Shown: positions 1-8,553 of the stretch, one piece after another | Numbering within the stretch: the stretch's first letter is position 1 | Layout of the letters: the number at the start of each line of letters is the position of its first letter | The notes under the pieces: generated by a model | Told to the model about the DNA's origin: nothing | The model's database searches: none | Seen by the model: only the letters and a program-made list of their open reading frames with translations | Translations under genes and position numbers: made by a program | DNA from: Oceanospirillaceae bacterium | Lineage (GTDB): Bacteria > Pseudomonadota > Gammaproteobacteria > Pseudomonadales > Balneatricaceae | Assembly (NCBI GenBank): GCA_029938085.1 | Contig: JAPYOS010000001.1 | Coordinates: 248,143 to 312,142 of the forward strand | Direction: 5' to 3' | DNA: 64,000 nucleotides

Positions 1-2
1 CA

Positions 3-872
3 TTTTCTAACATAGGTTTAACCTATGTGGAATGGCATATGCATCACGTTAAGCTTGACTTGCAGCAACCACCGCCTCAGGGGGTCTTTTATAACCGCAT
101 GAGTGCATCATCTCATACGCGCGGCCATCGTAGCGCACCGGAATACACCTTGGCAGTGCTTTATTGGCTGGAAAGTCATCAGCGTAAGGTCGTTAACGGT
201 TCTCGGGCACTAGATCTGGAAATCAGTAAACTGAGGCAATACCAAGCTTTACGAGTAGCAGGAATATTGGTTCCTACAACCCAAGTGGCGCGTACGTCTA
301 CAGAATTACTTCTCCTTGCAAGCCATCAGCAAGAGCCTTTTATCATCAAGCCTAATCGCGGTGGTAAAGGGCTAGGCGTACAGTTGGTAGACAGTATCAC
401 TAGCCTTCGCAACCTCATCAAAAAAGATCAACTACCCCATTCTTTGGACGGGCTTTACCTTGTCCAGCAGTTTATTCATAACCCGCTTGCCTACATTACA
501 CGTTGTGAGTTTATCGGCGGAAATTTTATTTATGCGGTTAAAGTGAATACAGACCGTGGCTTTGAACTCTGCCCTGCAGATTCCTGCAACACGAACCTTC
601 TTAATTGCCCAAGCACGAATAGTAAGGATCAATTCAGCATCATAAAAACCTTTCGAGATGACACCTTGATCCGTCAATACCAATTATTTTTGCAAACCAA
701 CCAAATTGACATTGCTGGTATCGAATTCGTTACCGATGAGCAAGGACAAACCTGGACCTATGACGTGAACACTAACACTAATTACAACAACGCTGCAGAG
801 TCGCTGACTCACTTCTCTGCGACCACTGAAATAGCACATTATTTAGCCTCACTTACAGCGGCCGCGCTATAG
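3..872 (+). CDS. RimK-like ATP-grasp ligase, 5'-truncated by window edge
   Basis: The frame is open to the first base of the window, so the true start lies upstream; the GTG at 27 is only the first possible start inside it. About 290 codons are visible. The ATP-grasp fold is shown by the nucleotide-binding strand and glycine loop FIIKPNRGGKGLG and by the metal-binding end IEFV...YDVNTNTNYN. Proteins of this type (alpha-L-glutamate ligase/RimK-like) join an amino acid to a carboxylate using ATP. The substrate cannot be told from sequence. No partner gene is obvious downstream; the next genes encode small DUF proteins. The family assignment is firm, the exact function open. Confidence 0.75.
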   Translation, partial: FSNIGLTYVEWHMHHVKLDLQQPPPQGVFYNRMSASSHTRGHRSAPEYTLAVLYWLESHQRKVVNGSRALDLEISKLRQYQALRVAGILVPTTQVARTSTELLLLASHQQEPFIIKPNRGGKGLGVQLVDSITSLRNLIKKDQLPHSLDGLYLVQQFIHNPLAYITRCEFIGGNFIYAVKVNTDRGFELCPADSCNTNLLNCPSTNSKDQFSIIKTFRDDTLIRQYQLFLQTNQIDIAGIEFVTDEQGQTWTYDVNTNTNYNNAAESLTHFSATTEIAHYLASLTAAAL

Positions 873-1115
873 CAAAAAACATGCCCCGTTATCAGGAATT
901 TTGATTGCGTTATAACCACAATCGGCCCTATGGTACAGCCATTGAAGCACGCTGAGATTGGGGGTATGCTTGATATAATGCAAGGTAGGGGCAAGCAATT
1001 GCAGATATTGGGTAGGCCTGTCTAGGCGACACGCAGGCGCCTTAAGCGATCACTTGCGGGATAATCTCAACATCAATTTGCTATCATTTAATCACTAAAT
1101 GTGTGGGAGTAAGCT

Positions 1116-1322
1116 ATGAATGAAGATCATTTTAATATGGCAATCAGAACATTTTTGAAACAAATGGGCGTTACATCGCAGCGCGCAATCGAGCAGGCTA
1201 TCACCCAGGCAGCCGCCTCAGGCTCGCTGCATGGTGTTGAAACGTTTGATCTAAAAATGACCCTGGAATCACCCTCAATCGGCCTCAATCATTGCCTTCA
1301 AGGCACCATTTCCATGACATGA
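1116..1322 (+). CDS. Small DUF6494-like protein
   Basis: A 68-residue soluble protein starting MNEDHFNMAIRTFLKQMGVTSQR, behind a good ribosome site (GGGAG, 8 bases before ATG). The opening MNED.FNM..R.FLK..GVTSQR.IE.A matches my memory of the DUF6494 family, whose members are also close to 68 residues. No catalytic residues or membrane segment are visible. Function is unknown. It lies alone between the ATP-grasp gene and another small protein, with about 130 bases on its downstream side, so co-transcription with the cfa pair is uncertain. Confidence 0.7.
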   Translation: MNEDHFNMAIRTFLKQMGVTSQRAIEQAITQAAASGSLHGVETFDLKMTLESPSIGLNHCLQGTISMT

Positions 1323-1455
1323 TTGTTTGTATTAGTAACTGCATACCTTGTGCACATTCTATAGTGGATCGTCTGCTGATCTGGCGCATGGGCAACTATA
1401 ATAAGACCTCTAAGAGAAATAGCGGTTTTTAACCGACAAAAATGACGGGAGAATT

Positions 1456-1686
1456 ATGGAATCACCAATCCATTTGCTGAGAGCCCTATTTGAGCAATTA
1501 GGGCTAGAGGGCACCGAGATAGCGATCAACGACTTTATCAATAGTCACTGCCCCCTAGCTGGCAATATAGAGCTGCATAAGGCCGACTTTTGGAGCGCAT
1601 CTCAGGCATCTTTCTTACAACAAGTAAAAAACGAGGATGCCGATTGGGCTGGAATTGTTGATCAGTTGGATGCCCTGTTGCGTTAA
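1456..1686 (+). CDS. Small DUF2789-like protein
   Basis: A 76-residue acidic, probably helical protein with ribosome site GGGAGAA 5 bases before ATG. The pattern HLLRALFEQLGL, then FINSHCPL, FWSASQASFL and DADWAGIVDQLDALLR is that of the DUF2789 family as I remember it. No signal peptide or membrane segment is seen. It ends 12 bases before cfa on the same strand, so it is likely co-transcribed with cyclopropane synthase. Whether it works with that enzyme is not known. Confidence 0.7.
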   Translation: MESPIHLLRALFEQLGLEGTEIAINDFINSHCPLAGNIELHKADFWSASQASFLQQVKNEDADWAGIVDQLDALLR

Positions 1687-1698
1687 TGGTGCAGCACT

Positions 1699-2817
1699 AT
1701 GTTTGATAGACTGATTAAAGAAAAACTTAACCAACAACTTGCTGTGGCTGGCGTGTGCTTTGATGGGCCTAACATATGGGATCCAAAGGTGCGCAATTTG
1801 CATTTGTATAGCCGCATTATGACACAGGGAACACTGGGTCTAGGAGAAGCTTATATGGAAGGCTGGTGGGAGTGTGAGGCTCTGGACCAGTTTTTCTACC
1901 GGCTATTGCGGTACGGGATTGGCGAACAGTTGAAGTTTCCTTTATCGAACTGGAATAGGTGGGTGGCAAAGCTTATCAATCTGCAAACCTCACGAAGGGC
2001 GTTTATTGTTGGCAAACGCCATTATGATGTGGGCAATGACCTTTATATGCGTATGCTGGACCCATTGCTGATCTATAGCTGCGGATACTGGCAGGCCGCC
2101 GACAACCTTGCCGACGCCCAGATTGCCAAATTGAGACTGGTTTTCGATAAATTAAAGCTAAGTCCAGGTATGCGCGTTCTGGATATTGGTTGTGGTTGGG
2201 GAGGTGCAGCTCGATTTGCTGCTCAGCACTATGGGGTTGAAGTTGTCGGAGTGTCCATATCGCAACAACAGGTGGATTTTGCCAACACCTATAAAGGGGG
2301 ACTGGCAGTTAAGTACAGTTATCAAGATTATCGAGAACTACAAGGCTGCTTTGATCGGGTTTATTCGCTAGGCATGTTTGAGCATGTGGGGCAAAAAAAC
2401 TACCCCACATTTTTGGATAAGGTAACTAGCCTACTTACTGACGAGGGGCTATTTTTGTTACACACCATTGGTGGAAATTCAACTGTTTCTGGTAACGACC
2501 CTTGGGTTGATCGTTATATCTTTCCTAACGGCGCGCTGCCTTCTATCCAGCAGATTGGTAGTGATTGTGAGGGCCGTTTTGTGGTCGAAGATATGCATAA
2601 CTTTGGTTCTGATTACGACACCACATTGCTCGCTTGGCATGCAAACTTTATCCAGGCTTGGCCTCAGCTAACCGATCGCTATGACCCGTCGTTTAAGCGT
2701 ATGTGGGAGTATTATTTACTGTCCTGCGCTGGTGCGTTTAGAGCCCGTAATTTGCAGGTATGGCAATGGGTATTGTCAACTAAAGGCATAGAGTCGGGTT
2801 ATCGATCACCACGCTAG
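1699..2817 (+). CDS. cfa: Cyclopropane-fatty-acyl-phospholipid synthase
   Basis: Transfers a methylene group from S-adenosylmethionine to the double bond of unsaturated acyl chains in membrane phospholipids, a stress and stationary-phase adaptation. The 372 residues run colinear with E. coli Cfa (382). An N-terminal lipid-contacting domain (about 1-100) precedes the methyltransferase domain with the SAM motif VLDIGCGWGG near residue 160, the family signatures GMFEHVG and IFPNGALPS, and the C-terminal YYLLSCAGAFRARNLQ helix. No key residue appears missing. The upstream DUF2789 gene is 12 bases away, suggesting one transcript. After the stop comes a 230-base stretch in which I see no gene. Confidence 0.95.
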   Translation: MFDRLIKEKLNQQLAVAGVCFDGPNIWDPKVRNLHLYSRIMTQGTLGLGEAYMEGWWECEALDQFFYRLLRYGIGEQLKFPLSNWNRWVAKLINLQTSRRAFIVGKRHYDVGNDLYMRMLDPLLIYSCGYWQAADNLADAQIAKLRLVFDKLKLSPGMRVLDIGCGWGGAARFAAQHYGVEVVGVSISQQQVDFANTYKGGLAVKYSYQDYRELQGCFDRVYSLGMFEHVGQKNYPTFLDKVTSLLTDEGLFLLHTIGGNSTVSGNDPWVDRYIFPNGALPSIQQIGSDCEGRFVVEDMHNFGSDYDTTLLAWHANFIQAWPQLTDRYDPSFKRMWEYYLLSCAGAFRARNLQVWQWVLSTKGIESGYRSPR

Positions 2818-3044
2818 ATAAATTCATCCAGTGACCTTTATAACAGGGGTGTGCGTCAGTACATCAGTAAACACCGACTTCAGGTTGTCGAATGTAGGTT
2901 TAAGTCTACTTACCGAAAATTTCTGAGACACTACTTTCTGCTGATCTAGCAAACGGCAAGATTATTCACCGAGGAAATACCGCAAGACACTTTTAAGCAT
3001 GAGTAAAATGGCTAACCGGCATTATGGTCTAGCAGGTGTTTAAG

Positions 3045-3829
3045 ATGGAGTATTACAAGAATACGGTCATGTTTTATTCATCCTTGCAATCATACTCGGC
3101 ATATTTATGGCTTGGGGTGTGGGTGCTAACGATGTGGCCAACGCCATGGGGACCTCTGTTGGCTCCGGTGCCATAACCTTAAAGCAGGCCATCGTGATTG
3201 CCGTAATCTTTGAATTTTGCGGTGCATACTTAGCAGGTGGTGAAGTCACCACCACTATCCGTAAAGGCATTGTTGATCCGCTAGCTCTCCAAGGGACGCC
3301 GGAATACTTAGTGTATGGCATGTTATCGGCTTTACTAGCTGCAGGCACTTGGTTGCTTATCGCTTCCATCATTGGTTGGCCCGTATCCACCACGCATTCT
3401 ATTGTTGGTGCCCTAGTTGGTTTCGCCGCCGTTACCATTTCGATAGATGCTGTACATTGGAACAAAGTGGGAGCGATTGTTGCAAGTTGGCTCATATCAC
3501 CTTTGTTGGCGGGTGCCACTTCTTATCTATTGTTTTGGAGTGTTCAACGCTCAATACTCGACACTGATACACCTTATGAAAATGCTAAGCGATATACCCC
3601 TATATACATGTTTTTAGTTGGTTTTATGATTACCATGGTGACTCTAACCAAAGGTTTAAAGCACGTATTTAAAGATGTAGGCTTTAGCTTAAACTACTTC
3701 GAAATGTGTTTAATTTCAGCATCATTTGGCCTCGCCGTTTCCATGGTTGGCAGCCTAGCGTTGACCAGAGTAAAGAGCAATGGAGGCATATCTGGGGAAA
3801 CAGTAATCGCCTTCAACTTGAGAAAGTAA
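3045..3829 (+). pseudogene. PiT phosphate transporter remnant (pit), frameshifted start and lost C-half
   Basis: The reading frame encodes the first half of a PiT/PHO4 inorganic phosphate permease: the signature GVGANDVANAMGTSVGS, and later VSTTHSIVGALVGF, with about six membrane segments. Family members have roughly 420 residues and a second GSNDVAN repeat; only about 240 residues are present. Homology stops near base 3780 (LTRVKS), where the sequence becomes the reverse strand of an integrase gene. At the other end, the coding frame reaches back to GVLQEYGHVLF with no start codon. The ATG at 3045 is one base out of frame, as if one base had been lost from ATG-GA(N)-GTA. Both lesions point to a dead gene. 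Confidence 0.8.
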
Positions 3830-4675
3830 ACGTCTGGCAGACCATTCTGACATGCCCACAAGAGGAACTATACGCTCACTAGCAGCAGTCTTTAAAGGTC
3901 GCCATTTGTGAGCCCTAATGGTGATGTAAGGTACTCCATTGCTGATAACTATGTCTTCTTTAAGGAGACCAATAGCTTCAGACAACCTAAGTCCACTATC
4001 GCAGATTAGAGCAATCAACCAGCGCAGATCATCATCTATACGAAGACACTCAGACTTAACCATGACCAATGAAGGGTTAGATATAGGAGATCGCCTAACT
4101 GAGTCAGAGCGATCGGGCATATAGACACCACCAAAAGCATTCCTACAAGTTAATCCAAATTCTGAAATAGCCAAATTTACAATCGCCTTAACACTGCTAA
4201 ATGTGCGTTTAACCGAGCTGCCAGACAACCCCTTATTCACCAGCCAATCCCTAAATGCTGAACCATCAGCCGTTGTGTAGAGATCTATCGGCCTATTACG
4301 CAAACACTTCACTACGTATTGAATATGACGTTTGGCTGTTACCTCAAACTGCTTTTGCTTGTTATAGCCTTTGAGCCTTAAATATAGATCAAGTGCCTCA
4401 TTTAAAGTAATGGCTTGAGAAATATCATCAGTAGATCCCACCAGCTTATTAGAAGCAGGAACTTCCATTTCAGACAGTCTCAGCTTAAGCCAGTAATCTT
4501 CAAGCTTCGCTAAAAGAGAACGAGCTGAGAAGCTAGCTTTTGATGCACTGCGTGTATGAAGGCATAGAACCAGACGATTTGTCTGATAATGACTATGTAA
4601 ATCTTTGGGAACGCGCTTACTGAAGTAGTAAACGCCATCTTTAATAAAGGTATAGGTTTTCTTTTGGTCTACCAT
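3755..4675 (-). pseudogene. Tyrosine-type site-specific integrase, C-terminus deleted
   Basis: A phage/island integrase lying directly downstream of a tRNA-Arg gene. The N-terminal SAM-like arm domain (YYFSKRVPKDLHSHY at about 16-30), the core-binding domain and the start of the catalytic domain are present. The first catalytic arginine is in DSGLRLSEAIGLL and the second-sheet lysine region in RAHKWRPLKTAASERIVPL. The frame then ends after CFPRY plus about 11 residues read from pit DNA. The H-x-x-R box and the nucleophilic tyrosine, normally some 100 residues further on, are gone, so it cannot recombine. It seems richer in A+T than its neighbours, consistent with foreign origin. Confidence 0.85.
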
Positions 4676-4685
4676 TTGGTCTACC
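4663..4685. repeat. Two 11-bp direct repeats at the integrase start
   Basis: TTTGGTCTACC occurs at 4663-4673 and again at 4675-4685, a 12-base period that straddles the integrase start codon. On the coding strand the repeat spells GTAGACCAA before and after the ATG. It may be a small in-frame duplication or part of an arm-type recombinase or autoregulator site next to the attachment site. The repeat is exact; its role is conjecture. Confidence 0.5.
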
Positions 4686-4739
4686 CCTCGCTACTGATGG
4701 ACGAAAGGCTATTGAAATCAGATGGTTACATGGGAGTCG

Positions 4740-4816
4740 TGGCGCGCCAGGAGGGAGTCGAACCCCCGACCAACAGGATCGGAACCTGCTACTCTATCCA
4801 GCTGAGCTACTGGCGC
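4740..4816 (-). tRNA. tRNA-Arg (anticodon CCG)
   Basis: On the minus strand the sequence folds as a cloverleaf. The acceptor GCGCCAG pairs with CTGGCGC, and the D-arm is GCTC...GAGT. The anticodon stem GCAGG/CCTGT surrounds the loop TTCCGAT with anticodon CCG, which reads the arginine codon CGG. The T-arm is GGGGG-TTCGACT-CCCTC, and discriminator G and an encoded CCA end the gene. It is read leftwards straight into the integrase gene 65 bases away, the usual arrangement of an element integrated at a tRNA 3' end. The tRNA itself is intact. Confidence 0.95.
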
Positions 4817-4977
4817 TTATTACTCAACCCTTAAAGAAATAAGGGATACTGCGAAGAAGCCGTATGATACGTGGGTTGAACTGCAGGTTCAAGAGATCCC
4901 GGGGTGCTTTTGCGGGTTGTTTGGCCACTCTAGGCGGTAATTTTTCCGATAGATGGCGAGGATTAGGTAATGGGCCT

Positions 4978-5006
4978 TTCACGTTGGGTGGGAATGCCGC
5001 TATAAT
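4978..5006 (+). promoter_or_regulatory. Probable sigma-70 promoter of the cytochrome c5 gene
   Basis: A perfect -10 box TATAAT at 5001-5006 is preceded, 17 bases upstream, by TTCACG (4978-4983), a 4/6 match to the -35 consensus. It would give a leader of about 70 bases before the GTG/ATG region of the cytochrome gene. Confidence 0.55.
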
Positions 5007-5084
5007 GCGACATAATTTCTTGTAAAGTGGCCAACCGCTGTGGTTGTCTCACTTTAATTTTCATATTTTAGAAGAGGCCCTTAC

Positions 5085-5522
5085 GTGAAATCATTTAAGC
5101 CTGCAGCCCTGTTCAGCCTTTTAGCTGGTGTAATTTTGAGCCTTGGCGCACTGACCGTGGTTGCCGACCACGACAGTGACGAAAGCATCGCTGAACGAAT
5201 CAGTGCGGTTGGAAACTTGTGTGTAGAGGGCGAGAAGTGCAAAGCACCTGTAGCCAAGGCCGTTGCCGCACCTACTGGGCCGCGCTCTGGTGCCGACGTT
5301 TACACAGGATCTTGCTCTGCTTGTCACGGCACTGGCGCTGCTGGCGCACCGAAGTTAGGTGATGTGGCCGCTTGGAGCCCACGTGTGGCTAAAGGCCTAG
5401 ACGCTTTAATTGCTAACGCCATGAACGGTATTAATGCCATGCCACCTAAGGGCATGTGTATGGATTGCTCAGATGACGAAATTAAAGATGCCGTCAAACA
5501 TATGGTTGATAACTCAAAGTAG
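5085..5522 (+). CDS. Periplasmic cytochrome c5-type monohaem protein
   Basis: A small soluble c-type cytochrome exported to the periplasm, where it carries electrons between respiratory complexes. Residues 1-27 form a signal peptide ending near VVADHDSD. A linker of about 50 residues with a CVEGEKC pair follows, then a class I cytochrome domain with the haem-binding CSACH and, later, the axial methionine in INAMPPKGM. The CMDCSD pair before the last helix is typical of cytochrome c5, which has a disulphide there. The start codon is GTG, behind GAAGAGG. A strong terminator follows, so the gene is probably monocistronic. The exact redox partner cannot be named. Confidence 0.88.
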   Translation: MKSFKPAALFSLLAGVILSLGALTVVADHDSDESIAERISAVGNLCVEGEKCKAPVAKAVAAPTGPRSGADVYTGSCSACHGTGAAGAPKLGDVAAWSPRVAKGLDALIANAMNGINAMPPKGMCMDCSDDEIKDAVKHMVDNSK

Positions 5523-5539
5523 TTAAGCAACCGAATAAA

Positions 5540-5564
5540 AACCCGGCTTTAGCCGGGTTTTTTG
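5540..5564 (+). terminator. Intrinsic terminator after cytochrome c5
   Basis: Stem AACCCGGC / GCCGGGTT with the loop TTTA (5540-5559), followed by a run of T. It ends the cytochrome transcript 18 bases after its stop codon. Confidence 0.9.
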
Positions 5565-5601
5565 TGCCTGGCTTAAAACTCAAAATAATGGTGTAGCGCA
5601 T

Positions 5602-6459
5602 ATGTCTGATTACTTAAAGGGCCTATTACTCACTACCTTAGGGGTAGTGATTTTGAGTTTTGATGGCCTCCTTATTCGCCTTATTTCTGCTGAGTCTTTT
5701 GATTTGTTGTTTTGGCGCGGGCTGTTACTCAGCCCTGCGGTCATCGTTTTACTTATGTTGCAAAAGTCAAAGGCCTCATGGTGGCCCCACGATGCTGCTG
5801 CCCTTCGATCTTCGGCGTTAATGGCCATCACGACCATCACCTTCATTTTGGCCATCAATTTAAGCTCGGTGGCTAATGTGTTAGTGATCATTAGCTCTCA
5901 ACCGTTGTTTGCGGCTGTGTTTGGCTGGTTACTACTCAAAGAAAAACCCGCCCCTGTAACATGGCTTGCAATAGCGGTTTGTTTATTGGGTATCGGTTGG
6001 GTGCTTTGGGACTCATGGGGAGGCGCCCACTGGATAGGTGATATACTGGCCTTGACTTGTTGCATTACGTTATCGGCAAAGTTTGTCAACGACCGCGCTG
6101 TTAGCCATAGAGACATGACTCCGGCGTTAATATCGGCGGGGTTGGTGGTGGCTTTTATTAGCTATTTTGCTGGCGATCCTATGGCTTTGTCTGGCAGCGA
6201 TTGGGGCTATATGATTGCCTTATGTTTGATCATCAACCCACTGGCGTTCTTCTTGATCACCTTGGGTCCTATGCGCATTCCTGCCGCAGAAGTGGGCATG
6301 TTAATGCTGCTAGAAACAGCCGCAGGGCCATTATGGGTGTGGCTGGTACTAAGCGAGGAGCCAACCTCTGCAGCCCTACAGGGCGGCACGGTTGTGATTG
6401 CCACCCTTTTATTACATAGCATCTACCAATGGCGCAAGAGCAGATTTGAGCTGGCCTAA
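5602..6459 (+). CDS. EamA/DMT-family membrane transporter
   Basis: An integral membrane protein of 285 residues with about ten hydrophobic segments in two tandem EamA repeats (about 1-135 and 150-280), the plan of drug/metabolite exporters of the DMT superfamily. Typical features are the short helix ending FWRGLLLSP in the first repeat and LLLKEKPAPVTWLAIAVCL at the end of it. The substrate cannot be predicted. Its stop codon overlaps the stop of rep on the other strand within the four bases CTAA, so no terminator separates the two. A second, unrelated EamA gene lies at 16.8 kb. Confidence 0.85.
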   Translation: MSDYLKGLLLTTLGVVILSFDGLLIRLISAESFDLLFWRGLLLSPAVIVLLMLQKSKASWWPHDAAALRSSALMAITTITFILAINLSSVANVLVIISSQPLFAAVFGWLLLKEKPAPVTWLAIAVCLLGIGWVLWDSWGGAHWIGDILALTCCITLSAKFVNDRAVSHRDMTPALISAGLVVAFISYFAGDPMALSGSDWGYMIALCLIINPLAFFLITLGPMRIPAAEVGMLMLLETAAGPLWVWLVLSEEPTSAALQGGTVVIATLLLHSIYQWRKSRFELA

Positions 6460-8474
6460 AAGTCTTCGAACATGCCTTTTAAGCCGGCCAATGTGGCCTG
6501 CCCTTGGGCCACATTTTTGCTGGGGTCATCGTCGCCACGTCCTTGCCATTCTAAGTCATCTTCTGGCAATTCATCTAAAAATCGGCTCGGTGTACACTCG
6601 ATGAGCTCGCCATATTGCTTACGCTTGCGGGCCAAAGTGATAGCTAAAGTTCGTTTAGCGCGGGTAATACCTACATAGGCTAAGCGCCGCTCTTCTTCTA
6701 CGTTACCTTCGTCCACCGCATTACGGTGGGGTAATAGTTCTTCTTCCATGCCCATCAAAAACACATGGGAAAACTCCAAACCTTTAGCGGAATGCAGGGT
6801 CATCATTTGCACGCGGTCGGTTTCGTCTTCTTCTTGCTGGCGCTCTAATAAATCCATGAGTACCAAGCGAGCTACGGCATCACCCATGTCGGCGTTGTCG
6901 TTTTTTTCTACGGCTTTTTCTAGGGAGGTTTGCAACGATGAGATTAGGGTTTCTACGTTGGCCATACGTTTTTCGGCCATTGGCGGGCCGCTAGAGGTCT
7001 GTAGCAGCCAGTCTTGATACTCCATATCTCGCACCATTTGGCGCACGCTGGCAATGGGATCTTCGCGCTGGGACTTTTCCGATAAATGTTCTATCCAGGC
7101 ACCAAATTCCTTGACTCGGGCCAGTGCAGCACCACTAATGTACTGCTCTAAGCCCATTTCTTGGCAAGCTCTAATCAGGCTTTCGCCGCGCATATTGGCG
7201 TAGTTAACGAGTTTCTCTAGGGTGGCCGCGCCAATTTCGCGCCGTGGCGTATTCACAATACGCAAAAAGGCGTTATCGTCGGCTGGATTTAGCAAGATTT
7301 TGAGGTAGGCCATAATATCCTTTACCTCGGTGCGAGAGAAAAACGATTGCCCACCACTCATCTTATAAGGCACTTTGTAGGCCTGTAACTTGAGTTCCAT
7401 TAACCGCGCTTGGTGGTTACCACGGTAGAGAATAGCAAAGTCTCTAAATTCGGCTTGGTTTTGTAGCTGGAATTGCAGTATTTCTGTGGCGATGCGTTCT
7501 GCCTCCGCATCTTCGTTACGGCAACTAATCACCCGTATAGGGTCACCAAAGGCCTTGTCACTCCACAAGGCTTTACTAAATTCGTGCGGATTGTTGGCAA
7601 TGAGTTGGTTAGCCACCTTCAGAATACGGCCCGTGGAACGGTAGTTTTGCTCCAACTTAATCACCTTAAGCGACGGGAAATCGGCCTGCAATTCGGCCAA
7701 ATTCTCCGGCCTTGCGCCGCGCCATGCGTAAATGGATTGGTCATCGTCGCCGACCACAGTAAAGTTGCTACGCTGGCCTACCAGTTGTTTGACTAATAAG
7801 TATTGCGAACTGTTGGTGTCTTGGTATTCATCGACTAACAGGTAACGCACTTTGTTTTGCCATTTTTCCAGGATGTCTGGCCGCGCTTTAAATAGCTCTA
7901 CCGGTTGCAGGATCAAGTCATCAAAATCCACGCCGTTATACAGCTTTAAGGTCTTTTGATAGGCTTCGTACACCCTCGCGGCCAGTGCTTGTTCTGGGCC
8001 ATTGGCACCCGCCATGGCGCGGGCCGGGCTAATGAGATCGTTTTTCCAGTTAGATATTTGATGCTGTATCGGTTCGCAGGCGTCTTCAGCGGCTTCAAAC
8101 TCTTTGTGGGTCAAGTCTTTGAGTAATGCCAACACATCTTGCGAATCAAAAATCGAAAACCCAGGTTTATAGCCCAACGCCGTCACTTCTTTGCGGATGA
8201 TGTTAAGGCCCAAGTTATGGAAGGTCGATACCGTCAGCCCGCGACCTTCTTTACCGGTGACCAAGTTACCCACCCGCTCTTTCATCTCTCGAGCCGACTT
8301 GTTGGTAAAGGTTAAGGCTATAATTTGATGGCCTTTGAGGCCGCACTCGCCGATTAAATAGGCGATTTTTTGGGTGATTACGCTGGTTTTGCCTGATCCC
8401 GCGCCAGCCAGTACCAGTACCGGTCCGGTAATGGCTTCTAGGGCTTCTTGTTGACGAGGGTTAAGGCGACTCAC
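6456..8474 (-). CDS. rep: ATP-dependent DNA helicase Rep
   Basis: A 3'-5' superfamily 1 helicase that helps forks restart and clears proteins from DNA ahead of the replisome. The 672 residues match the length of E. coli Rep. Visible motifs are the Q-motif LNPRQQEAL, Walker A GAGSGKTSV near residue 25, motif II LLVDEYQDTN, motif III VVGDDDQSIYAWRGA, motif IV EQNYRST, motif V MTLHSAKGLEF and motif VI VGITRAK. It follows yifB on the same strand after 79 bases. Rep rather than UvrD is favoured by the short C-terminus ending in an acidic stretch. Confidence 0.93.
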   Translation of the reverse strand: MSRLNPRQQEALEAITGPVLVLAGAGSGKTSVITQKIAYLIGECGLKGHQIIALTFTNKSAREMKERVGNLVTGKEGRGLTVSTFHNLGLNIIRKEVTALGYKPGFSIFDSQDVLALLKDLTHKEFEAAEDACEPIQHQISNWKNDLISPARAMAGANGPEQALAARVYEAYQKTLKLYNGVDFDDLILQPVELFKARPDILEKWQNKVRYLLVDEYQDTNSSQYLLVKQLVGQRSNFTVVGDDDQSIYAWRGARPENLAELQADFPSLKVIKLEQNYRSTGRILKVANQLIANNPHEFSKALWSDKAFGDPIRVISCRNEDAEAERIATEILQFQLQNQAEFRDFAILYRGNHQARLMELKLQAYKVPYKMSGGQSFFSRTEVKDIMAYLKILLNPADDNAFLRIVNTPRREIGAATLEKLVNYANMRGESLIRACQEMGLEQYISGAALARVKEFGAWIEHLSEKSQREDPIASVRQMVRDMEYQDWLLQTSSGPPMAEKRMANVETLISSLQTSLEKAVEKNDNADMGDAVARLVLMDLLERQQEEDETDRVQMMTLHSAKGLEFSHVFLMGMEEELLPHRNAVDEGNVEEERRLAYVGITRAKRTLAITLARKRKQYGELIECTPSRFLDELPEDDLEWQGRGDDDPSKNVAQGQATLAGLKGMFEDF

Positions 8475-8553
8475 GGATATAAAGACTCTGGCAGAACATA
8501 ATAAGGCAAAAAATGAGCTGCGAATTATAGGCTTTTTTAGCCCAGGTTGCGCC

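Noticed and set aside
2818-3044. Right-hand attachment site (tRNA 3' duplicate) left of pit
   Set aside because: No copy of the tRNA-Arg 3' end was found here.
3067-3519. Long open frame antisense to pit
   Set aside because: It mirrors the hydrophobic pit coding sequence and has no family features of its own; a shadow frame.
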